Shown in pieces: positions 36,493 to 46,473 of a stretch of DNA of 64,000 nucleotides. The notes beneath the pieces are model-generated. The model was not told the DNA's origin and made no database searches. It saw nothing but the letters and a program-made list of their open reading frames with translations. The stretch covers positions 144,768-208,767 of the forward strand of contig CACHQX010000001.1 in the NCBI GenBank assembly GCA_902582235.1, written 5' to 3'. The position numbers and the translations under genes are program-made. This DNA is from an uncultured Pelagibacteraceae bacterium. Lineage in GTDB: Bacteria > Pseudomonadota > Alphaproteobacteria > Pelagibacterales > Pelagibacteraceae. Position 1 is the stretch's first letter, and the number at the start of each line of letters is the position of its first letter.

Positions 36493-36625
36493 GTGGTGCT
36501 AAAAATTACACTAAGGGGCTTTTTTGAAGGATAGTCCTAAAAAACCGGGAGCTAAAGATGGCTAGATAGGACTATCTAACTCCAATATATCACACTCCAT
36601 AAAAATTGCATTAAGCAATTTTTTG
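36493..36625 (+). ncRNA. Candidate structured small RNA
   Basis: About 130 bases without a coding frame, placed between a TATAAT element and an intrinsic terminator. A 10-bp perfect stem pairs GATAGTCCTA (36530-36539) with TAGGACTATC (36567-36576), enclosing a 27-base loop with locally GC-rich CCGGGAGC. An outer closing pairing of TGTGGT (about 36492-36497) with ATCACA (about 36589-36594) is possible. GC islands are unusual for this AT-rich genome. Structured RNA families have been described in Pelagibacter (one named after locus SAR11_0636); I cannot tell whether this is one. It could also be a leader of the next gene. Confidence 0.55.
36601..36625 (+). terminator. Intrinsic terminator before the TIGR03643 gene
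   Basis: A 9-bp perfect stem AAAAATTGC / GCAATTTTT with a 5-base loop, ending in a run of six T. It lies 18 bases before the next start codon on the same strand, so it ends a transcript begun upstream in the intergenic region. Confidence 0.7.
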
Positions 36626-36642
36626 ATATTAATTAAATATTT

Positions 36643-36936
36643 ATGAAAAAAGGTCACAGGCCTATTACAAAAGTCAAAAATCCAGAGCCAAATTCTATGA
36701 GTCCAGATTGGGTTGTGTGGGCCGCCTGGGCCGATCGTATCACTTTTGAGGAGATAAAAAAAAGATCCGGATATTCTGAGAGTGACGTAATCAAATTGAT
36801 GAGGAAAAAATTAAAACCCTCTTCTTTTAGACTTTGGAGGAAAAGAGCTAAAAATCAAAGCATCAAACATAGAAAAAAATTTGAATTATCAAGAAAAGAA
36901 ATAGGAAGAAAAATAAAAAAAAATGACTATATATAA
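36643..36936 (+). CDS. TIGR03643/DUF2805 family protein
   Basis: A 97-residue basic protein. The core WAAWADRITFEEIKKRSGYSE followed by VIKLMRKKLKPSSFRLWRKR matches the TIGR03643 family, which looks like a small helix-turn-helix-type domain. Function is unknown; nucleic acid binding is plausible given the charge. It is directly upstream of glutaredoxin (3 bases). A transcription terminator lies just before it, so its own promoter must be within or read through the upstream RNA region. Confidence 0.8.
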   Translation: MKKGHRPITKVKNPEPNSMSPDWVVWAAWADRITFEEIKKRSGYSESDVIKLMRKKLKPSSFRLWRKRAKNQSIKHRKKFELSRKEIGRKIKKNDYI

Positions 36937-36939
36937 GAA

Positions 36940-37194
36940 ATGAAAAATATTCTCATTTATACAGGTCCTTCTTGTAATTTTTGTGATGCTGCAAAAAGAT
37001 TGCTTGAAAGAAATAAATTAAAATTTAATGAGATAGATGTTTCATCCGGTGAAGGTATAAGAGATGAGATGATTAAAAAAACTAATGGTCAGAGGACTAT
37101 CCCCCAAATTTTTTTTGGGGAGCATCACGTTGGTGGCTACACTGAATTAAGAGCTTTAGAAAAAGAAAATAAGCTAAAAAAGCTTCTAGAATAA
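36940..37194 (+). CDS. grxC: Glutaredoxin 3
   Basis: An 84-residue glutaredoxin. The redox centre is Cys12-Asn-Phe-Cys15 (usual form CPYC), and the glutathione-binding TIPQIFFGEHHVGGYTEL motif with the cis-Pro is present. It reduces disulfides using glutathione, which this organism makes with the GshA/GshB pair in the same window. The 3' end overlaps the convergent small membrane protein by 9 bases. Confidence 0.93.
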   Translation: MKNILIYTGPSCNFCDAAKRLLERNKLKFNEIDVSSGEGIRDEMIKKTNGQRTIPQIFFGEHHVGGYTELRALEKENKLKKLLE

Positions 37195-37527
37195 AATAAA
37201 ATAAAGTATCAATAGTATTAAAGTAATTTCAAAAAAAGTTTTAAATTGATGTAATTTTTGTTCATCAAATTTTTCTTTTAGCTTATTTTTTATAAAAGAA
37301 AAACTTAACTGAACCAACAATATACTTACAAAAATCCCAATAAAAGTCAGTTTAATTGAGAAATTTTTAAATCCAAAATAACAAGCAGCTAAAAAAGAAA
37401 ACCAAGAAATTTTTGAAATAAATATTTTAAATATTAATCCAACTTTTTTATTAAAAATTGATTGTGTTTTTATGATTGAAAATGACCAAATTAAACCTAA
37501 TAAAAAAAGGATATATTGAAAAATCAT
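37186..37527 (-). CDS. Small integral membrane protein of unknown function
   Basis: A 113-residue protein with four hydrophobic segments (about residues 3-20, 29-50, 56-76, 94-113) and a basic, charged loop between the third and fourth. No family recognised. It starts 4 bases inside the msrB end and so belongs to the HDAC-like/msrB minus-strand unit. Confidence 0.7.
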   Translation of the reverse strand: MIFQYILFLLGLIWSFSIIKTQSIFNKKVGLIFKIFISKISWFSFLAACYFGFKNFSIKLTFIGIFVSILLVQLSFSFIKNKLKEKFDEQKLHQFKTFFEITLILLILYFILF

Positions 37528-37895
37528 TTTTTAGGTTTGAAGTTTAAACAAACACCATTGTTGCAAAATCTTTTTCCAGTTGGTTTAGGTCCGTCATTAA
37601 ATATATGTCCGTGATGACCGCCACAATTTTTGCAATGATATTCTGTTCTTGCGTAACCAATATGATGGTCAGTTTTAGTTTCAAACACGTTAGGCAATGA
37701 CTCATAAAATGAGGGCCAGCCAGAACCACTTTCATATTTGGAACTAGAGTCGAATAATTTTACATCGCAATTTGCACAGTGATAAGACCCTTCTCTTTTT
37801 TCTTCATTTAATATACTTGATCCTGGTCTTTCAGTACCCTCTTCAAATAAAATTAATTTTTGTTCCGAAGAAAGTTTTGAATTAATTTTTTTCAT
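37524..37895 (-). CDS. msrB: Peptide-methionine (R)-S-oxide reductase
   Basis: Reduces the R epimer of methionine sulfoxide in proteins. Zinc ligands are Cys40, Cys43, Cys88 and Cys91; SGSGWPSFYE and HIFNDGPKPTGKRFCNNG are the active-site motifs, with catalytic Cys111. I use the ATG at 37895 (123 aa), whose ATGA overlap with the upstream stop is a clear coupling signal; a TTG at 37910 would add five residues. It lies between an HDAC-like hydrolase and a small membrane protein. With glutaredoxin and glutathione genes nearby it belongs to oxidative damage repair. Confidence 0.95.
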   Translation of the reverse strand: MKKINSKLSSEQKLILFEEGTERPGSSILNEEKREGSYHCANCDVKLFDSSSKYESGSGWPSFYESLPNVFETKTDHHIGYARTEYHCKNCGGHHGHIFNDGPKPTGKRFCNNGVCLNFKPKK

Positions 37896-38785
37896 AATAT
37901 TGATGCGCAAGATTTATGTAAAATTGCATGAAGCTCAACTAATTTTTTAAAATCTTTGTTATATCCACCACCTAATACGCCACATAATGGTATTTTTTTA
38001 TCAAAAAAATTAGAAATTACTAATTCTTCTCTATTTTTTATACCTTCATCTGTGATTTTTAATTTACCTAGTCTATCATTATGATGAATGTCTACTCCAG
38101 CAATATAAAAAATCAAATCGAATTTTTCTTTATTTAAAAAAAGTAAATTCTTTTTCAAAACATCAATATATTCCTTGTCTTCGGTATTATCTTTTAATTC
38201 AACATCTAAATCGCTATTTGATTTTTTTGCTGGGTAATTTGATTTACAATGCATACTAAAGGTAAAAACTGATCTATCTTTTTTAAAAATTTCAGAATTT
38301 CCATTTCCTTGATGAACATCTAAGTCAATTATCAATACTTTTTTTATAGTTTTTTTTGAAAGTAAGTGCTTAGCTGCGACTGCTACATCATTGAAAACAC
38401 AATATCCTGCTCCTTCATCTCGTGTTGCATGATGACTTCCTCCAGCTGTGTTACACGATAAACGATTTTGTAAAGCCAGTTTACTTGCTAAGACCGTTCC
38501 GCCTGTGGCTCTAAACGATCTATTAATTACGCTGTCATTTAAAGGAAAGCCTATTTTTTTTTGAGATTGGATATCTAAATTCTTATTTTTAATCTTATTT
38601 ATATAATTTACTGAATGCGCTTTACTTAATGTTTCAACAGAACAAAATTTAGGTTGTATAAATTTTTTAGTAACTCCCTCGCTTATCAGATATTTTGCAA
38701 GCTCACCAAATTTTTTAATAGGAAATTTATTATCGTCATTTATTTTTGCAACATAATCATCATGATTTATTATTGGTAAGTTCAT
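37892..38785 (-). CDS. Histone deacetylase-like amidohydrolase
   Basis: A 297-residue member of the arginase/deacetylase superfamily. The zinc site is visible as DLDVHQGNG (Asp and His ligands) and YIAGVDIHHNDRLG (second Asp); GGSHHATRDEGAGYCVFND gives the His-His charge relay. Bacterial members deacetylate polyamines, acetoin-related or other acetylamide substrates rather than histones. It has no signal peptide. It is followed by msrB with an ATGA overlap and preceded by a DMT gene with no gap. Confidence 0.9.
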   Translation of the reverse strand: MNLPIINHDDYVAKINDDNKFPIKKFGELAKYLISEGVTKKFIQPKFCSVETLSKAHSVNYINKIKNKNLDIQSQKKIGFPLNDSVINRSFRATGGTVLASKLALQNRLSCNTAGGSHHATRDEGAGYCVFNDVAVAAKHLLSKKTIKKVLIIDLDVHQGNGNSEIFKKDRSVFTFSMHCKSNYPAKKSNSDLDVELKDNTEDKEYIDVLKKNLLFLNKEKFDLIFYIAGVDIHHNDRLGKLKITDEGIKNREELVISNFFDKKIPLCGVLGGGYNKDFKKLVELHAILHKSCASIL

Positions 38786-39682
38786 TTAATTACTTATTCT
38801 CTTATTAGATATTAATATCCCACTTAGAATGAATAAAGCTCCTAATACATGAAAAAACATAAATCTCTCATCAAAGATAATCATTGCCATTATCGCACTT
38901 AGTATTGGCATTAAGTGCAAAAAGATTCCTGATCTATTTGGACCAATTAATGAAATTCCTTTTATCCAACAGATAAAAGATAATAGGCCTGGAAATAAAA
39001 CAACGTAAGTGAGTGTTAGTGTGAAAGGTAAATTAATTTCAATACGATAACCTAAAATAAATTCAAAAATATATACTGGAATTAAAAATAGTAGACCAAA
39101 AGAAATAATTATTTGTAATAAACAAAACTGAGATACATCGTGTTTTTTTACTTTAAGTAAGGCTGAATATGTCGCCCAAGAAAGCATTGCAACCACCATA
39201 GTTAAATCACCTTTATTAAAATTTAGATTTCTTAAAATATCAAAATTAGCTTTTGTGATAATCGTAATGACACCCAAAAAAGATAATGCTACTCCAATCA
39301 ACTGAAATTTATTAGCTTTCTCGATCTTTAATATCGAAGAGATGAACATAATCATTACTGGAATTGTCGAAATCATTAGAACACCACTAATAACTTGAGT
39401 AAAATTTAGTGAATAATAAACTATGGAATTAAAAACTGTAACACTTGTTATTCCTAACAAAATAAAAAATTTATAATTATTTTTTATATAATCTTTGTGA
39501 AGGATAATTTCGTTATATGTAAAGGGTATCAAAATAAGCCAGGCAAATAACCATCTATAAAAATTTAAAGAAAAGGGTGGAATTTGATGATAGCTTGCAT
39601 ATTTTCCAACTAAAAAATTTCCAGACCAAAATAAAACTGCTAAAAATAAAAATATATAAGCAAAATTAATTTTTCTTATCAA
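38786..39682 (-). CDS. EamA/DMT family transporter
   Basis: A 298-residue DMT transporter. The N-terminal SGNFLVGKYASYHQIPPFSLNFYRW, the end of repeat one (VISGVLMISTIPVMIMFIS), and GPNRSGIFLHLMPILSAIMAMIIFDE in repeat two are typical of the family. It lies between a D-amino-acid dehydrogenase-like gene and a deacetylase-like gene with gaps of 0-2 bases, so a role in exporting or importing an amine or amino acid derivative is possible. Confidence 0.88.
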   Translation of the reverse strand: MIRKINFAYIFLFLAVLFWSGNFLVGKYASYHQIPPFSLNFYRWLFAWLILIPFTYNEIILHKDYIKNNYKFFILLGITSVTVFNSIVYYSLNFTQVISGVLMISTIPVMIMFISSILKIEKANKFQLIGVALSFLGVITIITKANFDILRNLNFNKGDLTMVVAMLSWATYSALLKVKKHDVSQFCLLQIIISFGLLFLIPVYIFEFILGYRIEINLPFTLTLTYVVLFPGLLSFICWIKGISLIGPNRSGIFLHLMPILSAIMAMIIFDERFMFFHVLGALFILSGILISNKRISN

Positions 39683-39684
39683 GT

Positions 39685-40920
39685 CTAACTAAACCTTACA
39701 GAACTGTAGGGTTCCAGATCTAAATTGGTTTTTTCTCCAGAAATCATTTTTGAAACTATTTTCCCCGAAATTGCACCTAAAGTCCATCCTAAATGATGAT
39801 GACCAAATGAATAATAAACATTTTTATGATTTTTTGAACTTCCAATAATTGGTAAAAAATCTGGAAGTGTTGGTCTGAATCCTAGCCATTCATCTTCATG
39901 CTCAGGTAATCCATCAAGCATATATTTTGCATTCTCTATTAAATTTTTAATTCTAGATTTTGAAAGTGGATTATCTAATCCTCCAAATTCGACAGTTCCA
40001 ACAACTCTTAAACCTTGCTCCATTGGTGTCATACCAAAACCCCTATTTGCAAAGACAACAGGTCTTGAAATTAAATGTTCACAGTTTTTAAAGTGAACAT
40101 GATATCCTCTTTCTGTATCTAAAGGAATATTTTCGTTTAAATTATCAGTCAATTTTTTTGAAAATGCACCACATGCTACAATTACTTTATCAAAAATTAT
40201 TTTTTCATTGGTAGTCTTTATTATCGGTGTGTCGCCATTGAAAATTATATTTTCTACGTTTATTTTTTTGAATTTGCCGCCTTTTTTTAAAAAAAGATCA
40301 AATAATTTCAATAATACTTTTCTAGGGTTAATAGTGTGTCTAGCATTAGGATAAAAAACTCCCCCATGATAAAATTTTTTTAAATTAGGCTCTAAATCAC
40401 TTATTTCTTTAGGAGTTATTAATTGTTGTTCTACACCAAGTTGATCCCTTATTTTTATTTCTAATTCTCTACTCGCTATATTTTTTTTGGTCCAAACATA
40501 CATTATACCATTTTTTTTTACCAAACCATCAAGATCAATTTCGTCAAATAGTTCGTCATAAGCAGGTAATGCTAAGTCCAAAATTTGATGCATGTATTTT
40601 GCTGTATGCATCATTTTTTTTGATGTGCAATTCTTAATTAATTTAAAGAACCATGGGATCATTTTCGGAACATAATTCCACTTTAAGGCTAATGGTCCTG
40701 TTGAGCTCATTAGCATAGCGGGGACATCTGTTAATATGTCTGGTCTATTTAGTGGTACAGAGGCGTAAGGTGAAAAATGACCAGCATTTCCATAAGATGC
40801 TGCTGAACCGGGTTCCTCTCTATCAAAAAGATGTACTTCATAGTTTTTTTTTTGAAGAAATAAAGCGTTACATATACCTTGAATACCAGCGCCTACTATT
40901 CCAATTTTAGCATTACTCAT
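39685..40920 (-). CDS. D-amino acid dehydrogenase-like FAD oxidoreductase (DadA family)
   Basis: A 411-residue flavoprotein. The FAD motif GIVGAGIQGICNALFLQKKNYEVHLFDRE starts at residue 6; SAASYGNAGHFSPYASVPLNRP and a C-terminal GFRPTLPDFLPIIGSS...FGHHHLGWTLGAISG pattern are those of DadA-type dehydrogenases. Members oxidise D-amino acids to 2-oxoacids and pass electrons to the respiratory chain. The exact substrate is not evident. It is the first gene of the minus-strand unit that includes the DMT, deacetylase and msrB genes. Confidence 0.9.
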   Translation of the reverse strand: MSNAKIGIVGAGIQGICNALFLQKKNYEVHLFDREEPGSAASYGNAGHFSPYASVPLNRPDILTDVPAMLMSSTGPLALKWNYVPKMIPWFFKLIKNCTSKKMMHTAKYMHQILDLALPAYDELFDEIDLDGLVKKNGIMYVWTKKNIASRELEIKIRDQLGVEQQLITPKEISDLEPNLKKFYHGGVFYPNARHTINPRKVLLKLFDLFLKKGGKFKKINVENIIFNGDTPIIKTTNEKIIFDKVIVACGAFSKKLTDNLNENIPLDTERGYHVHFKNCEHLISRPVVFANRGFGMTPMEQGLRVVGTVEFGGLDNPLSKSRIKNLIENAKYMLDGLPEHEDEWLGFRPTLPDFLPIIGSSKNHKNVYYSFGHHHLGWTLGAISGKIVSKMISGEKTNLDLEPYSSVRFS

Positions 40921-40962
40921 TCTTAAAGATACAATATCAAAAAGAAAAATTATTGCGACAAA

Positions 40963-42087
40963 TTAAGCAATAAGTTGCTTTTGATAAATTTTTGTACTCA
41001 TCACAATACTAAAACCTATCATCGTTGCTAACATTGAGGAGCCACCATAAGACATTATCGGTAAAGGAGAACCAACTATTGGCAACAAACCTAAAACCAT
41101 AGACATATTTACAGTGATAAATACAAAAATTGATGATGCAAATCCAAAACAAAATAGTTTTCCAAAAAAACTTCTAGCATTTTTTCCTATATCTATGACC
41201 CTATAAATAATAACACCGTAAATAAATAAAAGTGCTAACGACCCAATAAAACCATGCTCTTCAGAAAATAACGTAAAAATAAAATCTGTATGTTTCTCAG
41301 GTAAAAATTCAAGGTAACCTTGTGTTCCCTTCAAGAAACCTTTTCCAGTAAGACCACCTGATCCTATTGCTATTTTAGATTGAATAATTTGATAGCCAGC
41401 TCCTAACGGATCTTTATCAGGATTGAAAAAAGTTAAAATTCTTAGTTTTTGATAAGGTTTTAAAAATGCAATAACAAAAGGTAATGAAATTAATAAAAAT
41501 AAACCAGAATATATAAAATATTTTAAGTTAATACCTGCTAACCAAAGTACTATTATTCCGCTTAACGCAATTAGAATTGAAGTTCCTAAGTCAGGTTGGC
41601 TGACAACTAGTAATATTGGTAAAATCAATACCATCATTGGAACAAGTAAATTTTTAAAGTTATTAATCTGATTTATCTGAGCTCTATGATAAAATTTTGC
41701 AAAACAAACTATAATAGCTATTTTCATTAATTCTGATGGTTGAAGATTTATAAAATACAAATCAACCCACCTTTGAGAGCCTGAGGCGGTAATTCCGTAA
41801 AGAGATGCCCATATAAGTAATCCTAAAACTATAATATAAAATAAATAACCAGTCGCATGCCAAAATCTTATATTTAAGAAAGATAGAACAAACATCATTA
41901 TAAAGAAAATTATAAATCTTAAAACATGGCTTTTTGTATGGTATAAAAGTTCTCCTCCATCAGTTGCATACATTGCTAAAGAACTTACTACACCTAATAT
42001 TAAAATGCAGACTAACAGAATATAATCCATCGATCTTAATTTTTGAAAGAATGTTGTTTGTCCGCTTAGTGCTGTTTCTTTAAACAT
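40963..42087 (-). CDS. rodA: Rod-shape peptidoglycan polymerase RodA
   Basis: A 374-residue SEDS-family glycosyltransferase with about ten helices that polymerises lipid II in the elongasome. The motifs GSQRWVDLYFINLQPSELMKIAIIVCFA, LVVSQPDLGTSI and GLLPIVGSPLPIMSYGGSSML are signatures of the family. It abuts mrdA (PBP2) with no gap; the pair forms the elongation synthase. It is the last gene of the leuA-mreB-mreC-mreD-mrdA-rodA series. Confidence 0.95.
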   Translation of the reverse strand: MFKETALSGQTTFFQKLRSMDYILLVCILILGVVSSLAMYATDGGELLYHTKSHVLRFIIFFIMMFVLSFLNIRFWHATGYLFYIIVLGLLIWASLYGITASGSQRWVDLYFINLQPSELMKIAIIVCFAKFYHRAQINQINNFKNLLVPMMVLILPILLVVSQPDLGTSILIALSGIIVLWLAGINLKYFIYSGLFLLISLPFVIAFLKPYQKLRILTFFNPDKDPLGAGYQIIQSKIAIGSGGLTGKGFLKGTQGYLEFLPEKHTDFIFTLFSEEHGFIGSLALLFIYGVIIYRVIDIGKNARSFFGKLFCFGFASSIFVFITVNMSMVLGLLPIVGSPLPIMSYGGSSMLATMIGFSIVMSTKIYQKQLIA

Positions 42088-44067
42088 TTATATTTCCATT
42101 AAACTTTTTTCTCTGATTTTTTCTCTTTCCTCGTGTCTATCAACAATAGTTTTAAATAATTTTTTTGCTAAAGGTGCTGCAGCAGAACTTCCCGCTCCAC
42201 CATGTTCCACAAAAACACTTAAAGCATATCGTGGATTAACATATGGTCCAAATGCTACATATAAGGCATGATCTCTTTCTTCATAAGGAATTTGTGATAT
42301 ATCTAGATCAAGTTCTCTTTGTATCTCTGTAATTTTTTTGACCTGAGAAGTTCCAGTTTTTCCTGCAAATTGGTATTTTTTATCGTTAATTCTTGATGAA
42401 TAGGATGTGCCTGTGACTTCGTTTGTAGATGCAAACATAGCTTCAAGAACAAATTTTACATTTTCCTGGTTTCTATACAAAGGTTTATAAAGATCGGTAT
42501 CGCCTTTTTTCTTCTCTAAAGAAAAGTCAACCAATGCATCATCTTGTTGGAAGTCGCTTAATTGTTCAATTCTATTTTTTTCCATTTCAGCCTTTATTTT
42601 TTCATAAGAGTCACTTTTTTTATCGTAGATTATTTTTGGTTTAATCTTAAAACCTCCATTTGCAAGTTGAGCAGTCATAAGACATAGTTGAAGTGGAGTT
42701 GTCTGCATATACCCTTGTCCTATTCCAGTGATTAAAGTTTCTCCTAAAACCCATCCTCTTCCTAACGCATTCTTTTTCCATTGTGTTGATGGTATTAATC
42801 CTTTTTTTTCTTCGTTGTAAGTTCCATTAAATACCTTTTCACCTAGACCAAATTTTTTGGCTGTAAGATTTAATCTATCCACTCCAAGTCTTCTTGACAT
42901 TTCATAAAAAAAGGTATCACAAGACACTTTAAGAGCTTTTCTTAAGTCTACGATGCCATGACCTGTGTCTTTCCAACAGTGATATGTTTGCCCGTACATT
43001 TCTGTTTTACCAGTGCAGTTAACTTTAAACTTTGTTGAGATCACATCATTTTCAAGTGCAGAAAGTGCAACAATCGGCTTAATGGTTGATCCTGGAGGAT
43101 ATAAACCTTGTATAGATCTATTAATTAAAGGTTTTTTTGGATTATTAAGTATTTCATTCCAATTGTCATGACTTATTCCATATAAAAATAAATTTGGATC
43201 GAAAGATGGGGAAGAATGCATTGCGATTAATTCACCAGTATAAATATCCATAACACATATTGATCCAGCTTTATCTTTAAGAAGTTCGTTACATTGAGCC
43301 TGTATTTCTGTATCGACTGTTAATTTAATATTAGTTCCTTTTTTTCCCTCAACAAAATCGATTTGGTTAATTCGTTTTCCATATGCGTTTACTTCATATC
43401 TTTGGATACCATTTGAACCAATTAATTGATTTTCATAAGTTTTTTCTAAACCAATTTTACCAACTCTTAGACCAGGAACGTGACTTTTCTTAATAACTTC
43501 ATTTTCAATTAAATCTTTTTCACTTGCTTGAGCAACATATCCAAGTAAATGAGTAAATTTTTCATCATATGGATAATTTCTTGCAACTGAAAGAACAGGT
43601 TTAGCGCCTGATAATTCATGTAGGTAAAAATTAATTTTTGCAAACTGATCCCAGCTTAAATTCTCGGATATTATCAACGTCTCCCAAGATTTTTGCTGGC
43701 TTCTTTTCTTAAGAATTTTTTTAAAAGTTTTAGAGTCTATATCTAGGATATCTCTAAGTCTTATCATTAAATATCTAAAATCTTCAACTTGCTCAGGTAC
43801 CACATGTAATTGATAAACTTTGAGATTGCTGGCAATTTTATTTCCGAAAAAATCTTCAAAATCTCCTCTGATAGGTGGTAATCTCCACTCTCTTAATCGA
43901 TTTTTATCAGATAAAGTTAAATATTTTTTATTCTCATTTATTTGAAGACTGAAAAGTCTTGTTATAATTCCACCAAATACTATTAGTTTAGCAGCAGTCA
44001 TAATAAACATTCTTCTATTTACTGTGCTAAGTTTTTTGTATCCTGAATCTCCTCCACCGCCAAACAT
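42088..44067 (-). CDS. mrdA: Penicillin-binding protein 2, elongation transpeptidase
   Basis: A 659-residue class B PBP. One N-terminal membrane helix (near KLIVFGGIITRLFSLQI), a dimerisation/pedestal domain, and a C-terminal transpeptidase with the SxxK motif in PPGSTIK (around residue 327), the SCDTFFYE motif, and KTGT (around residue 568). It cross-links side-wall peptidoglycan with RodA. It is 2 bases after mreD and directly followed by rodA. Confidence 0.95.
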   Translation of the reverse strand: MFGGGGDSGYKKLSTVNRRMFIMTAAKLIVFGGIITRLFSLQINENKKYLTLSDKNRLREWRLPPIRGDFEDFFGNKIASNLKVYQLHVVPEQVEDFRYLMIRLRDILDIDSKTFKKILKKRSQQKSWETLIISENLSWDQFAKINFYLHELSGAKPVLSVARNYPYDEKFTHLLGYVAQASEKDLIENEVIKKSHVPGLRVGKIGLEKTYENQLIGSNGIQRYEVNAYGKRINQIDFVEGKKGTNIKLTVDTEIQAQCNELLKDKAGSICVMDIYTGELIAMHSSPSFDPNLFLYGISHDNWNEILNNPKKPLINRSIQGLYPPGSTIKPIVALSALENDVISTKFKVNCTGKTEMYGQTYHCWKDTGHGIVDLRKALKVSCDTFFYEMSRRLGVDRLNLTAKKFGLGEKVFNGTYNEEKKGLIPSTQWKKNALGRGWVLGETLITGIGQGYMQTTPLQLCLMTAQLANGGFKIKPKIIYDKKSDSYEKIKAEMEKNRIEQLSDFQQDDALVDFSLEKKKGDTDLYKPLYRNQENVKFVLEAMFASTNEVTGTSYSSRINDKKYQFAGKTGTSQVKKITEIQRELDLDISQIPYEERDHALYVAFGPYVNPRYALSVFVEHGGAGSSAAAPLAKKLFKTIVDRHEEREKIREKSLMEI

Positions 44068-44069
44068 AA

Positions 44070-44579
44070 TTATCTCGTAATATTAAATTTTGAATAATAA
44101 TCAAAAATATATGAAAAAATATAATAAAACATAAATGTAAAAATAATATTAAAAAATAGGAAATAAAAATTCATATCTATTCCAAAGAATAGAATTAGAA
44201 CAATATAAAGTATTGAATTCACTAGTGAGATAGTGAACAGAAAAAAAAGCCAATCTTTAATAAGATTTGGCCTCAAGGTGATGTTTCTTAAGTATACCGC
44301 AAAACCACATATTAGCAGATATGAAAGACTGCTAATGCCCATAGGTAAACCAACAACTACATCGTTTATCAATCCTGCAATAAAAACAAGGCCATATCCT
44401 AGCTTTTCTCCACCTTTTAAGCTCCAGTAAAAAATTAATATAAATGGAAAATTAAAAGAGAAATATTTAAAGTTAAGATAGTTAAAATCAAATTCATTAA
44501 GAACTGAGATAAATAATATAATAATTGGTAAAGAATTAAAAATTTTATTTAAAATTGATATTTTTGATATTTCAATCAT
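44070..44579 (-). CDS. mreD: Rod shape-determining protein MreD
   Basis: A 169-residue hydrophobic protein with about five to six helices between mreC and mrdA, the standard place for mreD. The core GLINDVVVGLPMGISSLSYLL is the family's most conserved segment. Its start overlaps the mreC end by 8 bases. Sequence conservation in MreD is weak, so synteny contributes much to the call. Confidence 0.88.
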   Translation of the reverse strand: MIEISKISILNKIFNSLPIIILFISVLNEFDFNYLNFKYFSFNFPFILIFYWSLKGGEKLGYGLVFIAGLINDVVVGLPMGISSLSYLLICGFAVYLRNITLRPNLIKDWLFFLFTISLVNSILYIVLILFFGIDMNFYFLFFNIIFTFMFYYIFSYIFDYYSKFNITR

Positions 44580-45432
44580 TTTGTTTTACCTCTGCAAAAG
44601 ATACAATTTTTACCAAACGTAATTGGGAAAAGTCTGAGTGGAATTTTACTTTTATAGTATCCAGACCAATTTCCTCATTAGCAATCGTTTTTCCAATTGG
44701 AATTCCCGAACGAAAAATTCCTCCTGATCCAGACGTAAAAATTTCAGAGTCATTTTCTAATTCATAATCCCCCCTTATGTATTGAATTTCTCCATAACTA
44801 GATCCACTTCCTGAAAGTATTGATTGAACACCATTTGGTTCTACAGAAACAGGAATTTTACTATTCAAATCAGATAATAATAAGACTCTTGAAGTTGAGT
44901 AATTTACTTCTACAACTTTTCCTACAAGAAATTTTTCATCTAAAACCGCCATACCCAATATCACATTATCTTTACTTCCCCTATTTACTATTACAGATCT
45001 TAAAAAAGGACTTTTTTTATCTATAATTACTTTCGCTAATAGTTCAGATGATTGTGTTGATACATCGTTAATCTTTGATTTGAGTGCCTCATTTTCAGAT
45101 TTTAGGAAATCTGCATTTAACTTTGTCGCCTTAAGGCTTTCATAATCTTTTTTTAAATTTTCATAATTTGAATACAAGGAAAAATGATCATGTATTGTTT
45201 GATAGCTGCTTATTACAAAATTTTCTGGAACAGATACAATAAACGTTGTTCTATAGACAACTTCTTTTATAGATAATTTTAAGAGGTTTACTCCTTTAAA
45301 ATTATATTTACCAAGTACTATTATAAAAATTGAAAAAAGTATAAGAGCTATTAATGAAAATCTCTGTTGGTTTCCTTTTTTAAGAAATGCAGATCTGATT
45401 GCAATAATGAAATCATCTCTGTTAGTTTGCAT
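44572..45432 (-). CDS. mreC: Rod shape-determining protein MreC
   Basis: A 286-residue elongasome scaffold with one N-terminal membrane helix, a coiled-coil region (about residues 75-110) and a beta-rich periplasmic domain. Motifs ATKLNADFLKSENEALKSKI, NRGSKDNVILGMAVL and GSGGIFRSGIPIGKT are typical. It connects MreB filaments to PBP2 and RodA. It is 6 bases after mreB. Confidence 0.93.
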   Translation of the reverse strand: MQTNRDDFIIAIRSAFLKKGNQQRFSLIALILFSIFIIVLGKYNFKGVNLLKLSIKEVVYRTTFIVSVPENFVISSYQTIHDHFSLYSNYENLKKDYESLKATKLNADFLKSENEALKSKINDVSTQSSELLAKVIIDKKSPFLRSVIVNRGSKDNVILGMAVLDEKFLVGKVVEVNYSTSRVLLLSDLNSKIPVSVEPNGVQSILSGSGSSYGEIQYIRGDYELENDSEIFTSGSGGIFRSGIPIGKTIANEEIGLDTIKVKFHSDFSQLRLVKIVSFAEVKQND

Positions 45433-45438
45433 TGTTTA

Positions 45439-46473
<1,035 letters not shown>

